From positions 1-54,240 of the forward strand of contig LQPU01000006.1 of assembly GCA_002101905.1 (NCBI GenBank): a stretch of DNA of 54,240 nt. Reading direction: 5' to 3'. A model generated the notes under the pieces. The model ran no database searches. It was given only the letters and a program-made list of their open reading frames with translations, and had not been told where the DNA came from. This DNA comes from Mycobacterium shimoidei (GTDB lineage: Bacteria > Actinomycetota > Actinomycetes > Mycobacteriales > Mycobacteriaceae). Positions 7,660-17,248 of the stretch are shown here, piece by piece (within the stretch, counting starts at the first letter, position 1; the number at the start of each line of letters is the position of its first letter). The translations under genes were made by a program, and so were the position numbers.

Positions 7660-9021
7660 CGCGTTCTCGACGACCTCCGGCAATGCCGGGTGAATCCAAT
7701 ACTGTCCGCGGGCCATCTGCTGGGCCGTCAGTCCGAAGCTCATCGCGGTAATGAGCGGCTGGATGATCGACGACGCCTGCTGACCCATGATGTGGGCCCC
7801 CAGTAGCCGGCCGGTTCCGCATTCGCCGACCAGCTTCACGATTCCGGTGGTGTCTTCGGCCGCCCAGCCATAGGCCACATCGCCGTAGTCTTGCACGTAC
7901 ACAGACACATCGAAACCCATTGCGACAGCCTGATTCTCGGTCAGGCCGACGCTGGCGAGCTGCGGATCGGTGAACACCGCCGAGGGCACGTATCGGTGGT
8001 CGGTGGCCACCATCGAAGCGGTGTCGTCCCAGTCGCGCAACAGGTTGTGCTGCACGACGCGCGCCTCGTGGTTGGCCACGTGTTTGAGCTCATACGGTGA
8101 CGACACGTCGCCGAGTGCGAACACGTTACGGGCCGACGTTCGCTGGAATTCGTCGACCGCGACCCGAGTGCCGTCGGTGTCGATACCGGCCTGCTCGAGG
8201 TCGAGCAGGTCTGCGTTGGGTATCCGGCCGGTGGCCACCAGCACGGTGTCGGCGGTCAGCGTCGACCGGTCGTCGAGTTCCAACACGGTGCGCGACCCGT
8301 CGCGGTGCGCCCCGATCACATTGCGTTGTGTTCGCATCTCCCATTTCGACGAGACGATGCGGGTGAATCGTTGGCACAGCGTGTCATCCATCTGCCGCAG
8401 CAGTGTCCCGCCCCGGATCACCAGCGTGACCCGGACGCCGAGCGCGGAGAAGATGTGCGCGAATTCTGCCGCCACGTAACCGCCGCCGACGATCACCAGA
8501 TGCTCGGGCGGCTCGGCGATGCGCATGATGGTGTCGCTGGTGTGGTACTCGATTCCACAGTCGCGGATCGCGGGTGGAATCCTGGGTCGCGATCCTGCCG
8601 CGATCACGACCTGATCGGCGGCGAACTCTTCGCCGTCATCGGTCCGGAGTAGATAGCGACCGTCGGACTGGGTCGGCCCGAACCGGGTGTGCCGTTCGTA
8701 GACGTCGATATTGGGCGCGGCGAGTCGATAATCCTTGCCGCTGACGGCAATTGGATCGATACGTCCGAAGATGCGCGACACCATGTCGTCCCAGCGCACG
8801 CCGTCGATGTGTGCGTCGACGCCGTAGCGCGCAGCACCGCGGATGGTTTGCGCCACCTCGGCGGCGTAGACGAACATCTTGGTCGGGATGCACCCGACGT
8901 TGAGGCATGTTCCACCGAAGGCGCCCTGCTCGCAGATCGCGACTCGTTTGCCGGCGTAGCGTTCGTCGAGAATGCTGTTGCCCGAGCCGGTTCCGATGAT
9001 GGCGAGGTCGTAGCTTTCCAT
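7642..9021 (-). CDS. mtr: Mycothione reductase
   Basis: NADPH- and FAD-dependent enzyme that reduces oxidised mycothiol in the cytosol, keeping the actinobacterial thiol pool reduced. The 459 residues equal the length I remember for M. tuberculosis Mtr. GTGSGNS (about 10-16) binds FAD, C39 and C44 in GTCLNVGC form the redox disulfide, GGGYVAAEFA binds NADPH, and WIHPALPEVVE near the C-terminus carries the His-Glu pair. ATG 9021 is chosen over 9030 because GAAGGG sits nine bases ahead of it. The upstream hydrolase gene ends just before (ATGA with the rejected ATG), so the pair is co-transcribed. Confidence 0.97.
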   Translation of the reverse strand: MESYDLAIIGTGSGNSILDERYAGKRVAICEQGAFGGTCLNVGCIPTKMFVYAAEVAQTIRGAARYGVDAHIDGVRWDDMVSRIFGRIDPIAVSGKDYRLAAPNIDVYERHTRFGPTQSDGRYLLRTDDGEEFAADQVVIAAGSRPRIPPAIRDCGIEYHTSDTIMRIAEPPEHLVIVGGGYVAAEFAHIFSALGVRVTLVIRGGTLLRQMDDTLCQRFTRIVSSKWEMRTQRNVIGAHRDGSRTVLELDDRSTLTADTVLVATGRIPNADLLDLEQAGIDTDGTRVAVDEFQRTSARNVFALGDVSSPYELKHVANHEARVVQHNLLRDWDDTASMVATDHRYVPSAVFTDPQLASVGLTENQAVAMGFDVSVYVQDYGDVAYGWAAEDTTGIVKLVGECGTGRLLGAHIMGQQASSIIQPLITAMSFGLTAQQMARGQYWIHPALPEVVENALLGLR

Positions 9022-9026
9022 GCCGG

Positions 9027-10061
9027 TCATCCCTTCGCCGACGGTAGCGGCTCGGCCGCACCGAGGTAGTCGTCGAGCCAGTTATCCAGCTGGCGGTATG
9101 CCAGCTGCCGCGGCTGCGGCATCGACAGGAACACATCGTGTTTGGCGTCTTGAATGGGTACCACCGTGGTGCGGTTGCCGATGCAGCCGGCCCACCGCGC
9201 GATCTGCTCCACATCCAAAACCGCGTCCCCGCACTGTAGAGCCGTCGCGTCGGCGGTCTCTGGCACGCTGTGGTCCGAGCGCAGAATCAAGTTGGGCACT
9301 CCGACGTCGAGTCCGCGATGCAGCCGTTGGTGACCGCGCAGCACGGCATGCAGCCAACCGAAGGTAATCGGGAAGCCGCCCAGTGGCTTCCACCGCAGGT
9401 CGTAGTCGAACTCGCCGTGGTAGTCGCGGTGCAAGCTGGCGCCGTAACCGCCTTCACCGGGCGCCCGGGCCACCCGTCGTCCGGCGACTCGTGCAATCGC
9501 GGCAATCAGCACGGCCGTCGGGGGCCAGCGCAGCACCGCCGGCCCGGGCAAGTCCAGCAGCGGACTGTTGAGCACCAGGCCGCCGATGCCGGCGCGCGCG
9601 GTGTCGCCCCGGCGCCGCAGCCGGTCCAGCCACAGCGACACGATGAGCCCGCCGGTGGAATGCCCGTATACAAGCACCCGCGCGGAGTCGGTTTGCTCGC
9701 GGATGACCGACAGCGCACGACTGAGCTCGGCGTCGTAGCACGCCAGGTCCGTGGTGAAATGCGGGGTTTGACCGTCCCGCCACGCCCGGCCACACTTGCG
9801 CAAGTCCAGCGCGTAGAAGGCAAAGCCGCGGTCGGCGAAATGGTCGGCCAGCGCAGTGTTGAAAAAGTAATCGGTGTAGCCGTGCAGCGCCAGCACGGCG
9901 TGCTGGGCCGGGGCACCGTCGCCGCGACGGACAAGTGTCGCCACGATCTCGCCCTCGCCGTCGGGGTCAGAACCCAACTCGATGGTGTGCTGCCAATACC
10001 CGGGCAGGACATCGTGTTGCCAGCCAGCCACGTTTGCCAGCTTAAAGCGTGCGGGGTCCAT
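9027..10061 (-). CDS. Alpha/beta hydrolase, monoacylglycerol/lysophospholipase-like (Rv2854)
   Basis: A serine hydrolase of 344 residues. [10 protein letters not shown] forms the oxyanion region, and S135 in VYGHSTGG is the nucleophile. The family includes PldB and monoacylglycerol lipases acting on lipid esters. No signal peptide is seen. ATG 10061 (MDPARFKL) is chosen because AGGAG lies seven bases ahead; open sequence extends further upstream but with unconvincing composition. It is transcribed together with mtr, as in M. tuberculosis from memory. There PE_PGRS48 follows on the other side; here mqo starts about 60 bases away, so no PE_PGRS gene is present. Confidence 0.85.
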   Translation of the reverse strand: MDPARFKLANVAGWQHDVLPGYWQHTIELGSDPDGEGEIVATLVRRGDGAPAQHAVLALHGYTDYFFNTALADHFADRGFAFYALDLRKCGRAWRDGQTPHFTTDLACYDAELSRALSVIREQTDSARVLVYGHSTGGLIVSLWLDRLRRRGDTARAGIGGLVLNSPLLDLPGPAVLRWPPTAVLIAAIARVAGRRVARAPGEGGYGASLHRDYHGEFDYDLRWKPLGGFPITFGWLHAVLRGHQRLHRGLDVGVPNLILRSDHSVPETADATALQCGDAVLDVEQIARWAGCIGNRTTVVPIQDAKHDVFLSMPQPRQLAYRQLDNWLDDYLGAAEPLPSAKG

Positions 10062-10123
10062 TGCCCGGCTCCTGCCCATCGCGCAGCGCATCCCCACAAG
10101 CGTGGCGTGTCACGATGGAAGCA

Positions 10124-11575
10124 ATGACCAAAACCACGAAGACTGACGTCGTGCTGGTCGGGGCGGGCATCATGAGCGCCACGCTCGGCGCGTTGCTGCG
10201 GCGGCTGGAACCCGACTGGTCGATCACCGTGATCGAACGGCTCGACGCTGCCGCCGCCGAAAGCAGCGGCTCGTGGAACAACGCCGGCACCGGGCACTCG
10301 GCGCTGTGCGAGATGAACTACACCCCGCAGCGCCCGGACGGCTCGATCGACATCAGCAAGGCGGTACGGGTCAACGAGCAATTTCAGGTCAGCCGCCAGT
10401 TCTGGGCCTACGCCGTGGAAAGCGACATGCTCGCCGATGTGCGCAGCTTCCTCAATCCGATTCCCCATGTCAGCTTCGCCCACGGTGCCGAACAGGTCGA
10501 CTTTCTGCGCCGCCGCCACCAAGCGCTGGCCGCGAACCCCCTGTTTGCAGGCACCGAATTCATCGACGACACCGACGCGTTCGCTCGCCGGTTACCGTTG
10601 ATGGCGCTATCGCGTGACTTCTCCCAACCGGTGGCGCTGAGCTGGGCTGGCCACGGCACCGATATCGACTTCGGGGTGCTGTCCAAACAGCTGTTGGGCT
10701 ACGCGGTACGCAACGGCACGTCGGTACTGTTCGGCCATGAGGTGCGCAACCTGTGCTACGACGGCAACTGGACACTGACCGTTCGCAACCGCCGCACCGC
10801 GCAAACACAAAGAATCACGGCCAAATTCGTCTTCATCGGCGCCGGGGGTGAGACGTTGCCGCTGCTGCAGAAATCTGGCATCAAAGAGGCCAAGGGATTC
10901 GGCGGTTTCCCGGTCGGCGGTTTGTTCATGCGCAGCCGTGACCCCGCAATGGTCGCCGCACACCGGGCAAAGGTGTACGGCTCTCCCGCACAAGACTTGC
11001 CGGCCATGGTCGCACCGCACCTCGATGCGCGCATAGTCAACGGCGAGCCCTGGCTGGTGTTCGGCGCGTTCGTGGGGTGGTCGCCCAAATTCCTCAAACA
11101 TGGCCGGCTCACCGACTTGGGACGGTCGATCAAGCGCGACAACCTGCTGTCGCTGCTGAGGGTCGGTGTCAGTCAACGCAAATTGGTGAACTATCTGCTC
11201 GGCCAACTACAGCTGTCACAACCCGACAGGGTCGAGGCGTTACGTCAATTCGTCCCCAGCGCAAGCGGTTCCGGCTGGGAAACGATCGCGGCCGGTCAAC
11301 GGGTACAAGTGATCCGGTGCGGAGTGCTCGACTTCGACACCACAGTGCTCAGTTCCGGCGACGGCAGCATTGCCGGACTGCTCGGCGCCTCGCCGGGAGC
11401 ATCGACTGCGGTGTCGACGATGCTAGAAGTTCTAGAGCGCTGTTTTCCCGACCGCTACCAAGCCTGGCTGCCCAGGCTCACCGACATGGTGCCGTCGCTC
11501 GGAGTTACGTTGTCGCGCGAGCCGAAACTGTTCGAAGAGGTGTGGTCATGGGGGAGCAAGGTGTTAGAGCTATGA
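10124..11575 (+). CDS. mqo: Malate:quinone oxidoreductase
   Basis: FAD-dependent peripheral membrane enzyme oxidising malate to oxaloacetate and passing electrons to menaquinone, linking the TCA cycle to respiration. The protein has 483 residues, near family length. The FAD-binding [13 protein letters not shown] lies at 10-22. [20 protein letters not shown] is the Mqo signature, and [14 protein letters not shown] near the C-terminus is also characteristic. ATG 10124 has GGAAG just upstream; ATG 10115 is the alternative. A 49-base gap separates it from the GNAT gene, so they may share a transcript. Confidence 0.95.
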   Translation: MTKTTKTDVVLVGAGIMSATLGALLRRLEPDWSITVIERLDAAAAESSGSWNNAGTGHSALCEMNYTPQRPDGSIDISKAVRVNEQFQVSRQFWAYAVESDMLADVRSFLNPIPHVSFAHGAEQVDFLRRRHQALAANPLFAGTEFIDDTDAFARRLPLMALSRDFSQPVALSWAGHGTDIDFGVLSKQLLGYAVRNGTSVLFGHEVRNLCYDGNWTLTVRNRRTAQTQRITAKFVFIGAGGETLPLLQKSGIKEAKGFGGFPVGGLFMRSRDPAMVAAHRAKVYGSPAQDLPAMVAPHLDARIVNGEPWLVFGAFVGWSPKFLKHGRLTDLGRSIKRDNLLSLLRVGVSQRKLVNYLLGQLQLSQPDRVEALRQFVPSASGSGWETIAAGQRVQVIRCGVLDFDTTVLSSGDGSIAGLLGASPGASTAVSTMLEVLERCFPDRYQAWLPRLTDMVPSLGVTLSREPKLFEEVWSWGSKVLEL

Positions 11576-11624
11576 GCCGCGCCAGCGTCGATGCAGAGCA
11601 AAGCGATGAGAAGGAGCGGCGCAG

Positions 11625-12098
11625 ATGACTGTAGCGCTGCGCCGTGCTTGGGCCAAAGATCTTGACGCACAATCACTTTACGCGCTGCTGAAGCTGCGGG
11701 TGGAGGTGTTCGTCGTCGAGCAGGCCTGCCCGTACCCGGAGTTGGACGGCCGTGACCTGCTCGCTGAAACGCGGCATTTCTGGCTGGAAGAACCCGACGG
11801 AGAAGTGATCTGCACGTTGCGGCTGATGGAAGAGCACGCCGGCGGTGAAAAGGCGTTCCGGATCGGCCGGTTGTGCACCAAACGCAGCGCGCGCGGCCAG
11901 GGCCACACCACCCGGCTGTTGCAGGCGGCGTTGGCCGAGGTCGGCGACTACCCGTGTCGCATCAACGCCCAGGTGTACCTGGCGCAGATGTACGCCCAAC
12001 ACGGTTTTGTCCGCGACGGCGACGACTTCGTGGAGGACGGCATTCCGCACGTGCCGATGCTCAAGCCGGGTAGCCCGCGCGCGGAGGCCCAGCCGTGA
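11625..12098 (+). CDS. GNAT N-acetyltransferase, ElaA-like (Rv2851c)
   Basis: A 157-residue acetyltransferase of the ElaA type. VFVVEQACPYPELDG (about 24-38) is the family hallmark, and RLCTKRSARGQGHTTRLL (about 87-104) carries the acetyl-CoA pyrophosphate-binding R-G-Q-G-H-T loop. AGAT-type translation starts 12 bases after GAAGGAGCGGC, a good ribosome site. Its GTGA junction with cysG (four-base overlap) shows translational coupling. The substrate of ElaA proteins is not established. Confidence 0.85.
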   Translation: MTVALRRAWAKDLDAQSLYALLKLRVEVFVVEQACPYPELDGRDLLAETRHFWLEEPDGEVICTLRLMEEHAGGEKAFRIGRLCTKRSARGQGHTTRLLQAALAEVGDYPCRINAQVYLAQMYAQHGFVRDGDDFVEDGIPHVPMLKPGSPRAEAQP

Positions 12099-13297
12099 CG
12101 ACACCGGAGAGCCCCTACCTCGCCGGTTTGCGGCTGGCGGGCAAGAAGGTCGTCGTTGTGGGCGGCGGCAACGTCGCTCAACGCCGGCTTCCACTGCTCG
12201 TCGCCAGCGGAGCCGACGTACACGTCATCGCGAAGTCGGCGACCCGCGCCGTGGAAGCAATGCCGCGAATCACCTTGTCGTCGCGCGAGTATCGCGACGG
12301 CGACCTGGACGGAGCCTGGTACGCGATCGCGGCGACCGACGACCCGGAAGTCAACGCCGCAGTGGTCGCCGAGGCCGACAGGCGGCGAATTTTCTGCGTA
12401 CGCGCCGACATTGCGGTCGAGGGCAGCGCGGTGACGCCGGCGTCATTCGAGTACGCCGGGCTCTCGGTGGGTGTGCTGGCCGGCGGCGAACACCGCCGCT
12501 CGGCGGCAATCCGCTCCGCCATCCGTGAGGCGCTGCAGCAGGGGGTCATCACCGCCGAAACTGACGACGTGCTGCGCGGCGGGGTAGCGCTGGTCGGTGG
12601 CGGGCCGGGGGACCCGGAACTGATCACGGTGCGCGGTCGCCGCCTGCTCGCCCACGCCGATGTGGTGGTGGCCGACCGGCTTGCGCCGCCGGAGCTGCTC
12701 GCCGAGCTGCCGCCACACGTCGAGGTGATCGATGCCGCGAAGATCCCCTATGGGCGGGCCATGGCCCAGGACGCCATCAACGCGGTCATGATCGAGCGCG
12801 CGAAAGCCGGGCAGTTCGTGGTGCGCCTCAAAGGCGGCGACCCGTTCGTGTTCGCCCGCGGCTACGAAGAGGTGTTGGCCTGCGCCGACGCAGGGATTTC
12901 GGTGACCGTGGTGCCCGGTGTGACCAGCGCCATCGCGGTGCCCGCGATGGTCGGTGTTCCGGTCACCCATCGCGCCGTCAATCACGAATTCGTGGTTGTC
13001 AGTGGGCATGTCGCGCCCGGACACCCCGAATCGTTAGTGAATTGGGACGCACTGGCCGCACTGACCGGCACCATCGTTTTGCTGATGGCGCTCGAGCGCA
13101 TCGAACTGTTCACCGAAGCGCTGCTGAAAGGCGGCCGACCAGCGGAAACTCCGGTGCTGGTGGTTCAGCACGGAACCACGGCGGCCCAGCAGACGTTGCG
13201 GGCCACTCTGGCCGACGCGCCCGAGAAGATCCGGGCTGAAGGTATCCGGCCTCCGGCGATTATCGTCATCGGTGTGGTGGCGGCGTTCAACGTTTAA
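12095..13297 (+). CDS. cysG: Bifunctional siroheme synthase (uroporphyrinogen-III methyltransferase / precorrin-2 dehydrogenase)
   Basis: Makes siroheme for sulfite and nitrite reductases, and precorrin-2 on the way to cobalamin. The N-terminal NAD-binding domain has VVVGGGNVAQRR (about 20-31) for precorrin-2 oxidation and chelation. The C-terminal SAM-dependent methyltransferase (about 165-400) has VGGGPGDPELITVRG, RLKGGDPFVFARG and VPGVTSAIAVPAMVGVPVTH. Its 400 residues are close to M. tuberculosis CysG. The GTG start overlaps the upstream acetyltransferase stop. In M. tuberculosis I recall a Mg-chelatase-like gene, cobO and cobB between these two; they are missing here. Confidence 0.94.
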   Translation: MTTPESPYLAGLRLAGKKVVVVGGGNVAQRRLPLLVASGADVHVIAKSATRAVEAMPRITLSSREYRDGDLDGAWYAIAATDDPEVNAAVVAEADRRRIFCVRADIAVEGSAVTPASFEYAGLSVGVLAGGEHRRSAAIRSAIREALQQGVITAETDDVLRGGVALVGGGPGDPELITVRGRRLLAHADVVVADRLAPPELLAELPPHVEVIDAAKIPYGRAMAQDAINAVMIERAKAGQFVVRLKGGDPFVFARGYEEVLACADAGISVTVVPGVTSAIAVPAMVGVPVTHRAVNHEFVVVSGHVAPGHPESLVNWDALAALTGTIVLLMALERIELFTEALLKGGRPAETPVLVVQHGTTAAQQTLRATLADAPEKIRAEGIRPPAIIVIGVVAAFNV

Positions 13298-13330
13298 GGA
13301 GAGTTTAAGAATACTGTAGGGTATCTCCTT
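13296..13330 (+). promoter_or_regulatory. Promoter and nested inverted repeat of efpA
   Basis: The 33 bases between cysG and efpA contain AAGGAGA (13296-13302) facing TCTCCTT (13324-13330), and inside these ATAC (13311-13314) facing GTAT (13321-13324). TAGGGT at 13317-13322 lies eight bases before the ATG with no ribosome site ahead, so efpA is probably leaderless and the palindrome would straddle the -10. A regulator site is an inference. Confidence 0.5.
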
Positions 13331-14926
13331 ATGACGGCCCTCAACGATGCGCAACGGGCAGTCCTCGACCGGACCACCGACCGTTCGGAACATGCCGTTC
13401 CGCAACCCGTCAGGCAGACTTCATTGGATCCTATGAGCCTGAACCGTACGAGTAGGTATTCCCCGGCGTGGTTGCCGTCGCGCCGTTTCATTGCCGCGGT
13501 CATTGCCATCGGCGGCATGCAGTTGATGGCGACCATGGACGGGACCATCGCGATCGTCGCGCTTCCGAAGATCCAGAACGAGCTGGGCCTGTCCGACGCC
13601 GGACGCAGCTGGGTGATCACCGCCTATGTGTTGACGTTCGGCGGGCTGATGCTGCTCGGCGGCCGTCTCGGGGACACCATCGGCCGCAAGCGCACCTTCG
13701 TCGTCGGCGTCACGCTGTTCACGATCGCCTCGGCACTGTGTGGTATCGCCTGGGACGAGGCCACACTGGTCACCGCGCGGCTGCTGCAAGGTGTGGCCGC
13801 CGCGATCGCCTCGCCCACCGGTTTGGCGTTGATCGCGACCACCTTCCCGAGGGGGCCCGGGCGCAACGTCGCGACGGCGGTGTTCGGTGCCATGACCGGG
13901 GTCGGCTCGGTGATGGGCCTGGTCGTCGGCGGCGCGCTGACCGAGGTCTCGTGGCGGTTGGCGTTTGTGGTGAACGTGCCGATCGGGCTGGTGATGATCT
14001 ATTTGGCCCGCACCACGCTGCGGGAAACGGTCAAGGAGCGGATGAAGCTCGACGCCGCCGGCGCCGTGTTGGCCACGTTGACGTGTACCGCTGCGGTCTT
14101 CGCCTTCTCGATGGGGCCGGAGAAGGGCTGGATTTCGGTCACGACCATCGGTTCGGCCGTAGTGGGCCTGGTCGCTTTCGTCGGGTTCGCCGTTGTCGAG
14201 CGCAGCGCCGAGAATCCGGTCGTGCCGTTCGACCTGTTCTTCGATCGCAATCGGCTGGCCACGTTCGCGGCGATCTTCCTCGGCGGCGGTGTGTTGTTCA
14301 CCCTGACCGTGCTGATCGGCCTGTACGTCCAGGACATCATGGGTTACAGCGCGCTGCGGGCCGGTATCGGCTTCATCCCATTCGCCATCGCGATGGGCAT
14401 CGGCATGGGTGCGTCGTCACAGGCGGTGTCGTATTTCCCGCCGCGCGTGGTGGTCATCGCCGGTGGAACGCTGGTGGTGGGGGCCATGCTCTACGGCTCG
14501 ACGCTCAACGGCGGCATCCCCTATTTCCCGAACCTGGTCGTGCCGATCGTGGTGGGCGGCATCGGCATCGGGATGATCATCGTGCCGCTGGCGCTGTGCG
14601 CCATCGCCGGTGTCGGATTCGACCGGATCGGGCCTACGTCGGCGATCACGCTGATGCTGCAGAACTTGGGCGGGCCGGTGGTGCTGGCCGTCATCCAGGC
14701 CGTGATCACGTCGCGCACGCTGTACCTGGGCGGCACGAGTGGTCCGGTCAAATACATGAACAAGGCCCAATTGCACGCACTGGACCACGGCTACACCTAT
14801 GGCCTGCTGTGGGTGGCCGGGGTCGCACTTCTCGTCGGCGCTATTGCGCTGTTCATCGGCTACACCGCCGCGCAGGTGGCCAAGGCCCAGGAAGTCCAGC
14901 ACGCATTCGAGACCGGCGAACTGTAA
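13331..14926 (+). CDS. efpA: MFS drug efflux transporter EfpA (14 TM)
   Basis: Integral membrane exporter of the QacA/EmrB (DHA2) family, linked in M. tuberculosis to isoniazid response and drug tolerance and, more recently, to lipid transport. The 531 residues almost equal the 530 I remember. Residues 1-50 are a hydrophilic cytoplasmic start, followed by about 14 hydrophobic segments. Motif A, GGRLGDTIGRKR (about 110-121), sits between TM2 and TM3. The family-specific ATMDGTIAIVALPKI marks TM1. Codon 1 is an ATG directly after an inverted-repeat promoter. A 109-base gap precedes proS. Confidence 0.95.
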   Translation: MTALNDAQRAVLDRTTDRSEHAVPQPVRQTSLDPMSLNRTSRYSPAWLPSRRFIAAVIAIGGMQLMATMDGTIAIVALPKIQNELGLSDAGRSWVITAYVLTFGGLMLLGGRLGDTIGRKRTFVVGVTLFTIASALCGIAWDEATLVTARLLQGVAAAIASPTGLALIATTFPRGPGRNVATAVFGAMTGVGSVMGLVVGGALTEVSWRLAFVVNVPIGLVMIYLARTTLRETVKERMKLDAAGAVLATLTCTAAVFAFSMGPEKGWISVTTIGSAVVGLVAFVGFAVVERSAENPVVPFDLFFDRNRLATFAAIFLGGGVLFTLTVLIGLYVQDIMGYSALRAGIGFIPFAIAMGIGMGASSQAVSYFPPRVVVIAGGTLVVGAMLYGSTLNGGIPYFPNLVVPIVVGGIGIGMIIVPLALCAIAGVGFDRIGPTSAITLMLQNLGGPVVLAVIQAVITSRTLYLGGTSGPVKYMNKAQLHALDHGYTYGLLWVAGVALLVGAIALFIGYTAAQVAKAQEVQHAFETGEL

Positions 14927-15021
14927 ATCGGGCCGCTGGCCTCATTTGCGCCGAGATCGACGTCAGCGCGGAAAAGCTCGAGTGGGTAGCACGCTAGCGT
15001 CGACCTCGGCGACGTGACCGT

Positions 15022-15027
15022 TAGGCT
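15022..15027 (+). promoter_or_regulatory. Leaderless -10 candidate for proS
   Basis: TAGGCT ends eight bases before GTG 15036, with no Shine-Dalgarno. This supports GTG 15036 as the start. Confidence 0.45.
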
Positions 15028-15035
15028 TGCGCGCT

Positions 15036-16781
15036 GTGATCACCCGGATGTCTGAGCTGTTCTTGCGTACCCTGCGCGACGATCCCGCCGACGCCGAGGT
15101 CCCCAGCCACAAGCTGCTCATCCGCGCCGGCTACATCCGGCCGGTCGGCCCCGGGCTCTACAGCTGGCTGCCCCTCGGGCTTCGCGTGCTGCGCAAGATC
15201 GAGCGCGTGGTCCGCGAAGAGATGAATGCCATTGGCGGACAGGAGATCCTGTTTCCCGCGCTGCTGCCGCGCGGGCCGTATGAGGCGACCAACCGTTGGA
15301 CCGAGTACGGCGACGCGCTGTTCCGGCTTCAGGACCGTCGTCGAAACGACTACCTGCTCGCCCCCACCCATGAAGAGATGTTCACCCTCACGGTCAAGGG
15401 GGAGTACAGCTCCTACAAGGACTTTCCGCTGGTGCTCTACCAGATCCAGAACAAATACCGCGACGAGCCACGGCCCCGTGCCGGCATCCTGCGGGTGCGC
15501 GAGTTCTTGATGAAGGACTCCTACTCGTTCGACACCGACGACGCCGGGCTCGAGGCCGCCTACCACAAGCACCGTGAGGCATACCAGCGCATGTTCGATC
15601 GGCTGCAGGTCCGCTATGTCATCGTCTCAGCGGTGTCCGGGGCGATGGGCGGCTCTGCTTCCGAGGAATTCCTGGCCGAAAGCCCCAACGGCGAGGACAC
15701 CTTCGTCAGGTGCCTAGAGTCCGGATACGCCGCCAACGTCGAAGCGGTCGTCACCGCGCGCCCGGAGAGCCGGCCCATCGACGGGCTGCCCGAGCCAGTC
15801 GTCTACGACACCGGCGACACCCCGACGATCGCGACCCTGGTCCAGTGGGCCAACAGCGCCGACCTGGGCCGCACCGTCACCGCCGCCGACACCCTCAAGA
15901 ACGTCATGCTCAAGGTCCGCGTGCCCGGCGGCGATTGGGAGCTGCTCGGCATCGGGGTGCCGGGTGACCGCGAAATCGACGACAAACGGCTGGGCGCCGC
16001 GCTCGAGCCGGCCGCCTACGAGCTGCTCGACGACGACGACTTCGCCAAGTACCCATTTTTGGTAAAGGGGTACATTGGCCCGAAAGCATTACGGGACAAC
16101 GGTATTCGATATCTCGTCGATCCGCGGGTGGTGGACGGCACCAGTTGGATCACCGGCGCCGACGAAGTCGGTAAACACGTCGTCGGCCTGGTCGCCGGCC
16201 GGGACTTCACCGCCGACGGCACCATCGAGGCCGCCGAGGTCCGCGACGGCGACCCCTCACCGGACGGCGCCGGCCCGCTGATGTCGGCGCGCGGCATCGA
16301 GATCGCCCACATCTTTCAGCTCGGGCGCAAATACACCGACGCGTTCAGCGTCGACGTGCTCGGCGAGGACGGCAAACCGGTACGGCTGACCATGGGCTCC
16401 TACGGCGTCGGGGTGTCACGGTTGGTCGCGGTGATCGCCGAACAACACCACGACGAGCTGGGCCTGCGCTGGCCCGCCAGCGTGTCGCCGTTCGACGTAC
16501 ACCTGGTGATCGCCAACAAGGACGCCGAAGCGCGCAACGGGGCGACCACCCTGGCGCGCGACCTGGACCGGTTGGGCATCGAGGTGCTACTCGATGACCG
16601 CCAGGCATCGCCGGGGGTGAAGTTCAAGGACGCCGAACTGCTCGGGGTGCCGTGGATTGTCGTGGTGGGACGCGGCTGGGCCGACGGCGTGGTGGAGCTG
16701 CGCAACCGGTTCAGCGGTCAGACGCGCGAGCTGGCCGTCGGCGCCGGGCTGGCCACTGAGATCACCACGGCCATACGCTAG
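15036..16781 (+). CDS. proS: Prolyl-tRNA synthetase
   Basis: Charges tRNA-Pro in the cytosol. It is a bacterial-type class II synthetase of 581 residues with an inserted YbaK-like editing domain (about 225-395). [20 protein letters not shown] is the N-terminal signature, [20 protein letters not shown] contains motif 2, and [17 protein letters not shown] contains motif 3. [20 protein letters not shown] belongs to the anticodon-binding domain. The GTG start matches MITRMSEL in M. tuberculosis as I remember it. Its stop shares the palindrome CTAG (16778-16781) with the stop of the convergent ferritin-like gene. Confidence 0.97.
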   Translation: MITRMSELFLRTLRDDPADAEVPSHKLLIRAGYIRPVGPGLYSWLPLGLRVLRKIERVVREEMNAIGGQEILFPALLPRGPYEATNRWTEYGDALFRLQDRRRNDYLLAPTHEEMFTLTVKGEYSSYKDFPLVLYQIQNKYRDEPRPRAGILRVREFLMKDSYSFDTDDAGLEAAYHKHREAYQRMFDRLQVRYVIVSAVSGAMGGSASEEFLAESPNGEDTFVRCLESGYAANVEAVVTARPESRPIDGLPEPVVYDTGDTPTIATLVQWANSADLGRTVTAADTLKNVMLKVRVPGGDWELLGIGVPGDREIDDKRLGAALEPAAYELLDDDDFAKYPFLVKGYIGPKALRDNGIRYLVDPRVVDGTSWITGADEVGKHVVGLVAGRDFTADGTIEAAEVRDGDPSPDGAGPLMSARGIEIAHIFQLGRKYTDAFSVDVLGEDGKPVRLTMGSYGVGVSRLVAVIAEQHHDELGLRWPASVSPFDVHLVIANKDAEARNGATTLARDLDRLGIEVLLDDRQASPGVKFKDAELLGVPWIVVVGRGWADGVVELRNRFSGQTRELAVGAGLATEITTAIR

Positions 16782-17248
16782 TCGCTGCCGGGGAACGCCG
16801 TGGTGATCGGCCACGTCCCGATCACCCGGCTCCATCGCGCCGCCAGCACCGAGCTCTCGGTCAGCGCCGTCACGCCGAATTCCCGGTCCTGTGGATCCGG
16901 GCCCTGCTCGATCACCGCGCGCCAGGCCACTTGGGTGTCCTTTTCCATCCGGACGGCCAGCCGGCCGGCGTCGGTTTCGTTGTTCACCGCCATGGGCAGC
17001 TGGTAACCCGCGGCCGCCACCGGCGCGCTGACCTTGCGTGCGGCCAGCATGTCGATGGTCTGATCGCGCCGGCGGCGGTGCTCGTTGAGCGCCGAGCTCA
17101 CCAACGGGTTCACCTCCGGCGAGCATCGGGCCGACACGATGCCGTAGCCGTAGATGACGGCGTGCTCGGTGGCGAGCGCCGCACACAACGCGTCGTCGTA
17201 GGGATCCTGGTGACCCTCAGAAGGACCCGAAGGCTCGGCGGAGGTCAC
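16778..17248 (-). CDS. Ferritin-like domain protein, DUF4439 (Rv2844-like)
   Basis: A 156-residue helical protein. [16 protein letters not shown] (about 22-37), [15 protein letters not shown] and [17 protein letters not shown] carry the spaced Glu and Glu-His pairs of a ferritin-like four-helix bundle, so a metal site is plausible. There is no signal peptide. The GTG start overlaps the stop of the upstream gene (GTGA), so translation is coupled to that exported ferritin-like lipoprotein. The same pair is Rv2843-Rv2844 in M. tuberculosis from memory. Function is not established. Confidence 0.8.
   Translation of the reverse strand: MTSAEPSGPSEGHQDPYDDALCAALATEHAVIYGYGIVSARCSPEVNPLVSSALNEHRRRRDQTIDMLAARKVSAPVAAAGYQLPMAVNNETDAGRLAVRMEKDTQVAWRAVIEQGPDPQDREFGVTALTESSVLAARWSRVIGTWPITTAFPGSD

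Noticed and set aside
13468..14997. A 509-codon open frame overlapping efpA in another frame
   Set aside because: Composition is Arg/His/Gly-rich without hydrophobic segments, while the efpA frame gives a full transporter.
14927..15035. Possible small RNA or repeat between efpA and proS
   Set aside because: The 109-base gap contains the proS -10 and no clear stem followed by a T run.
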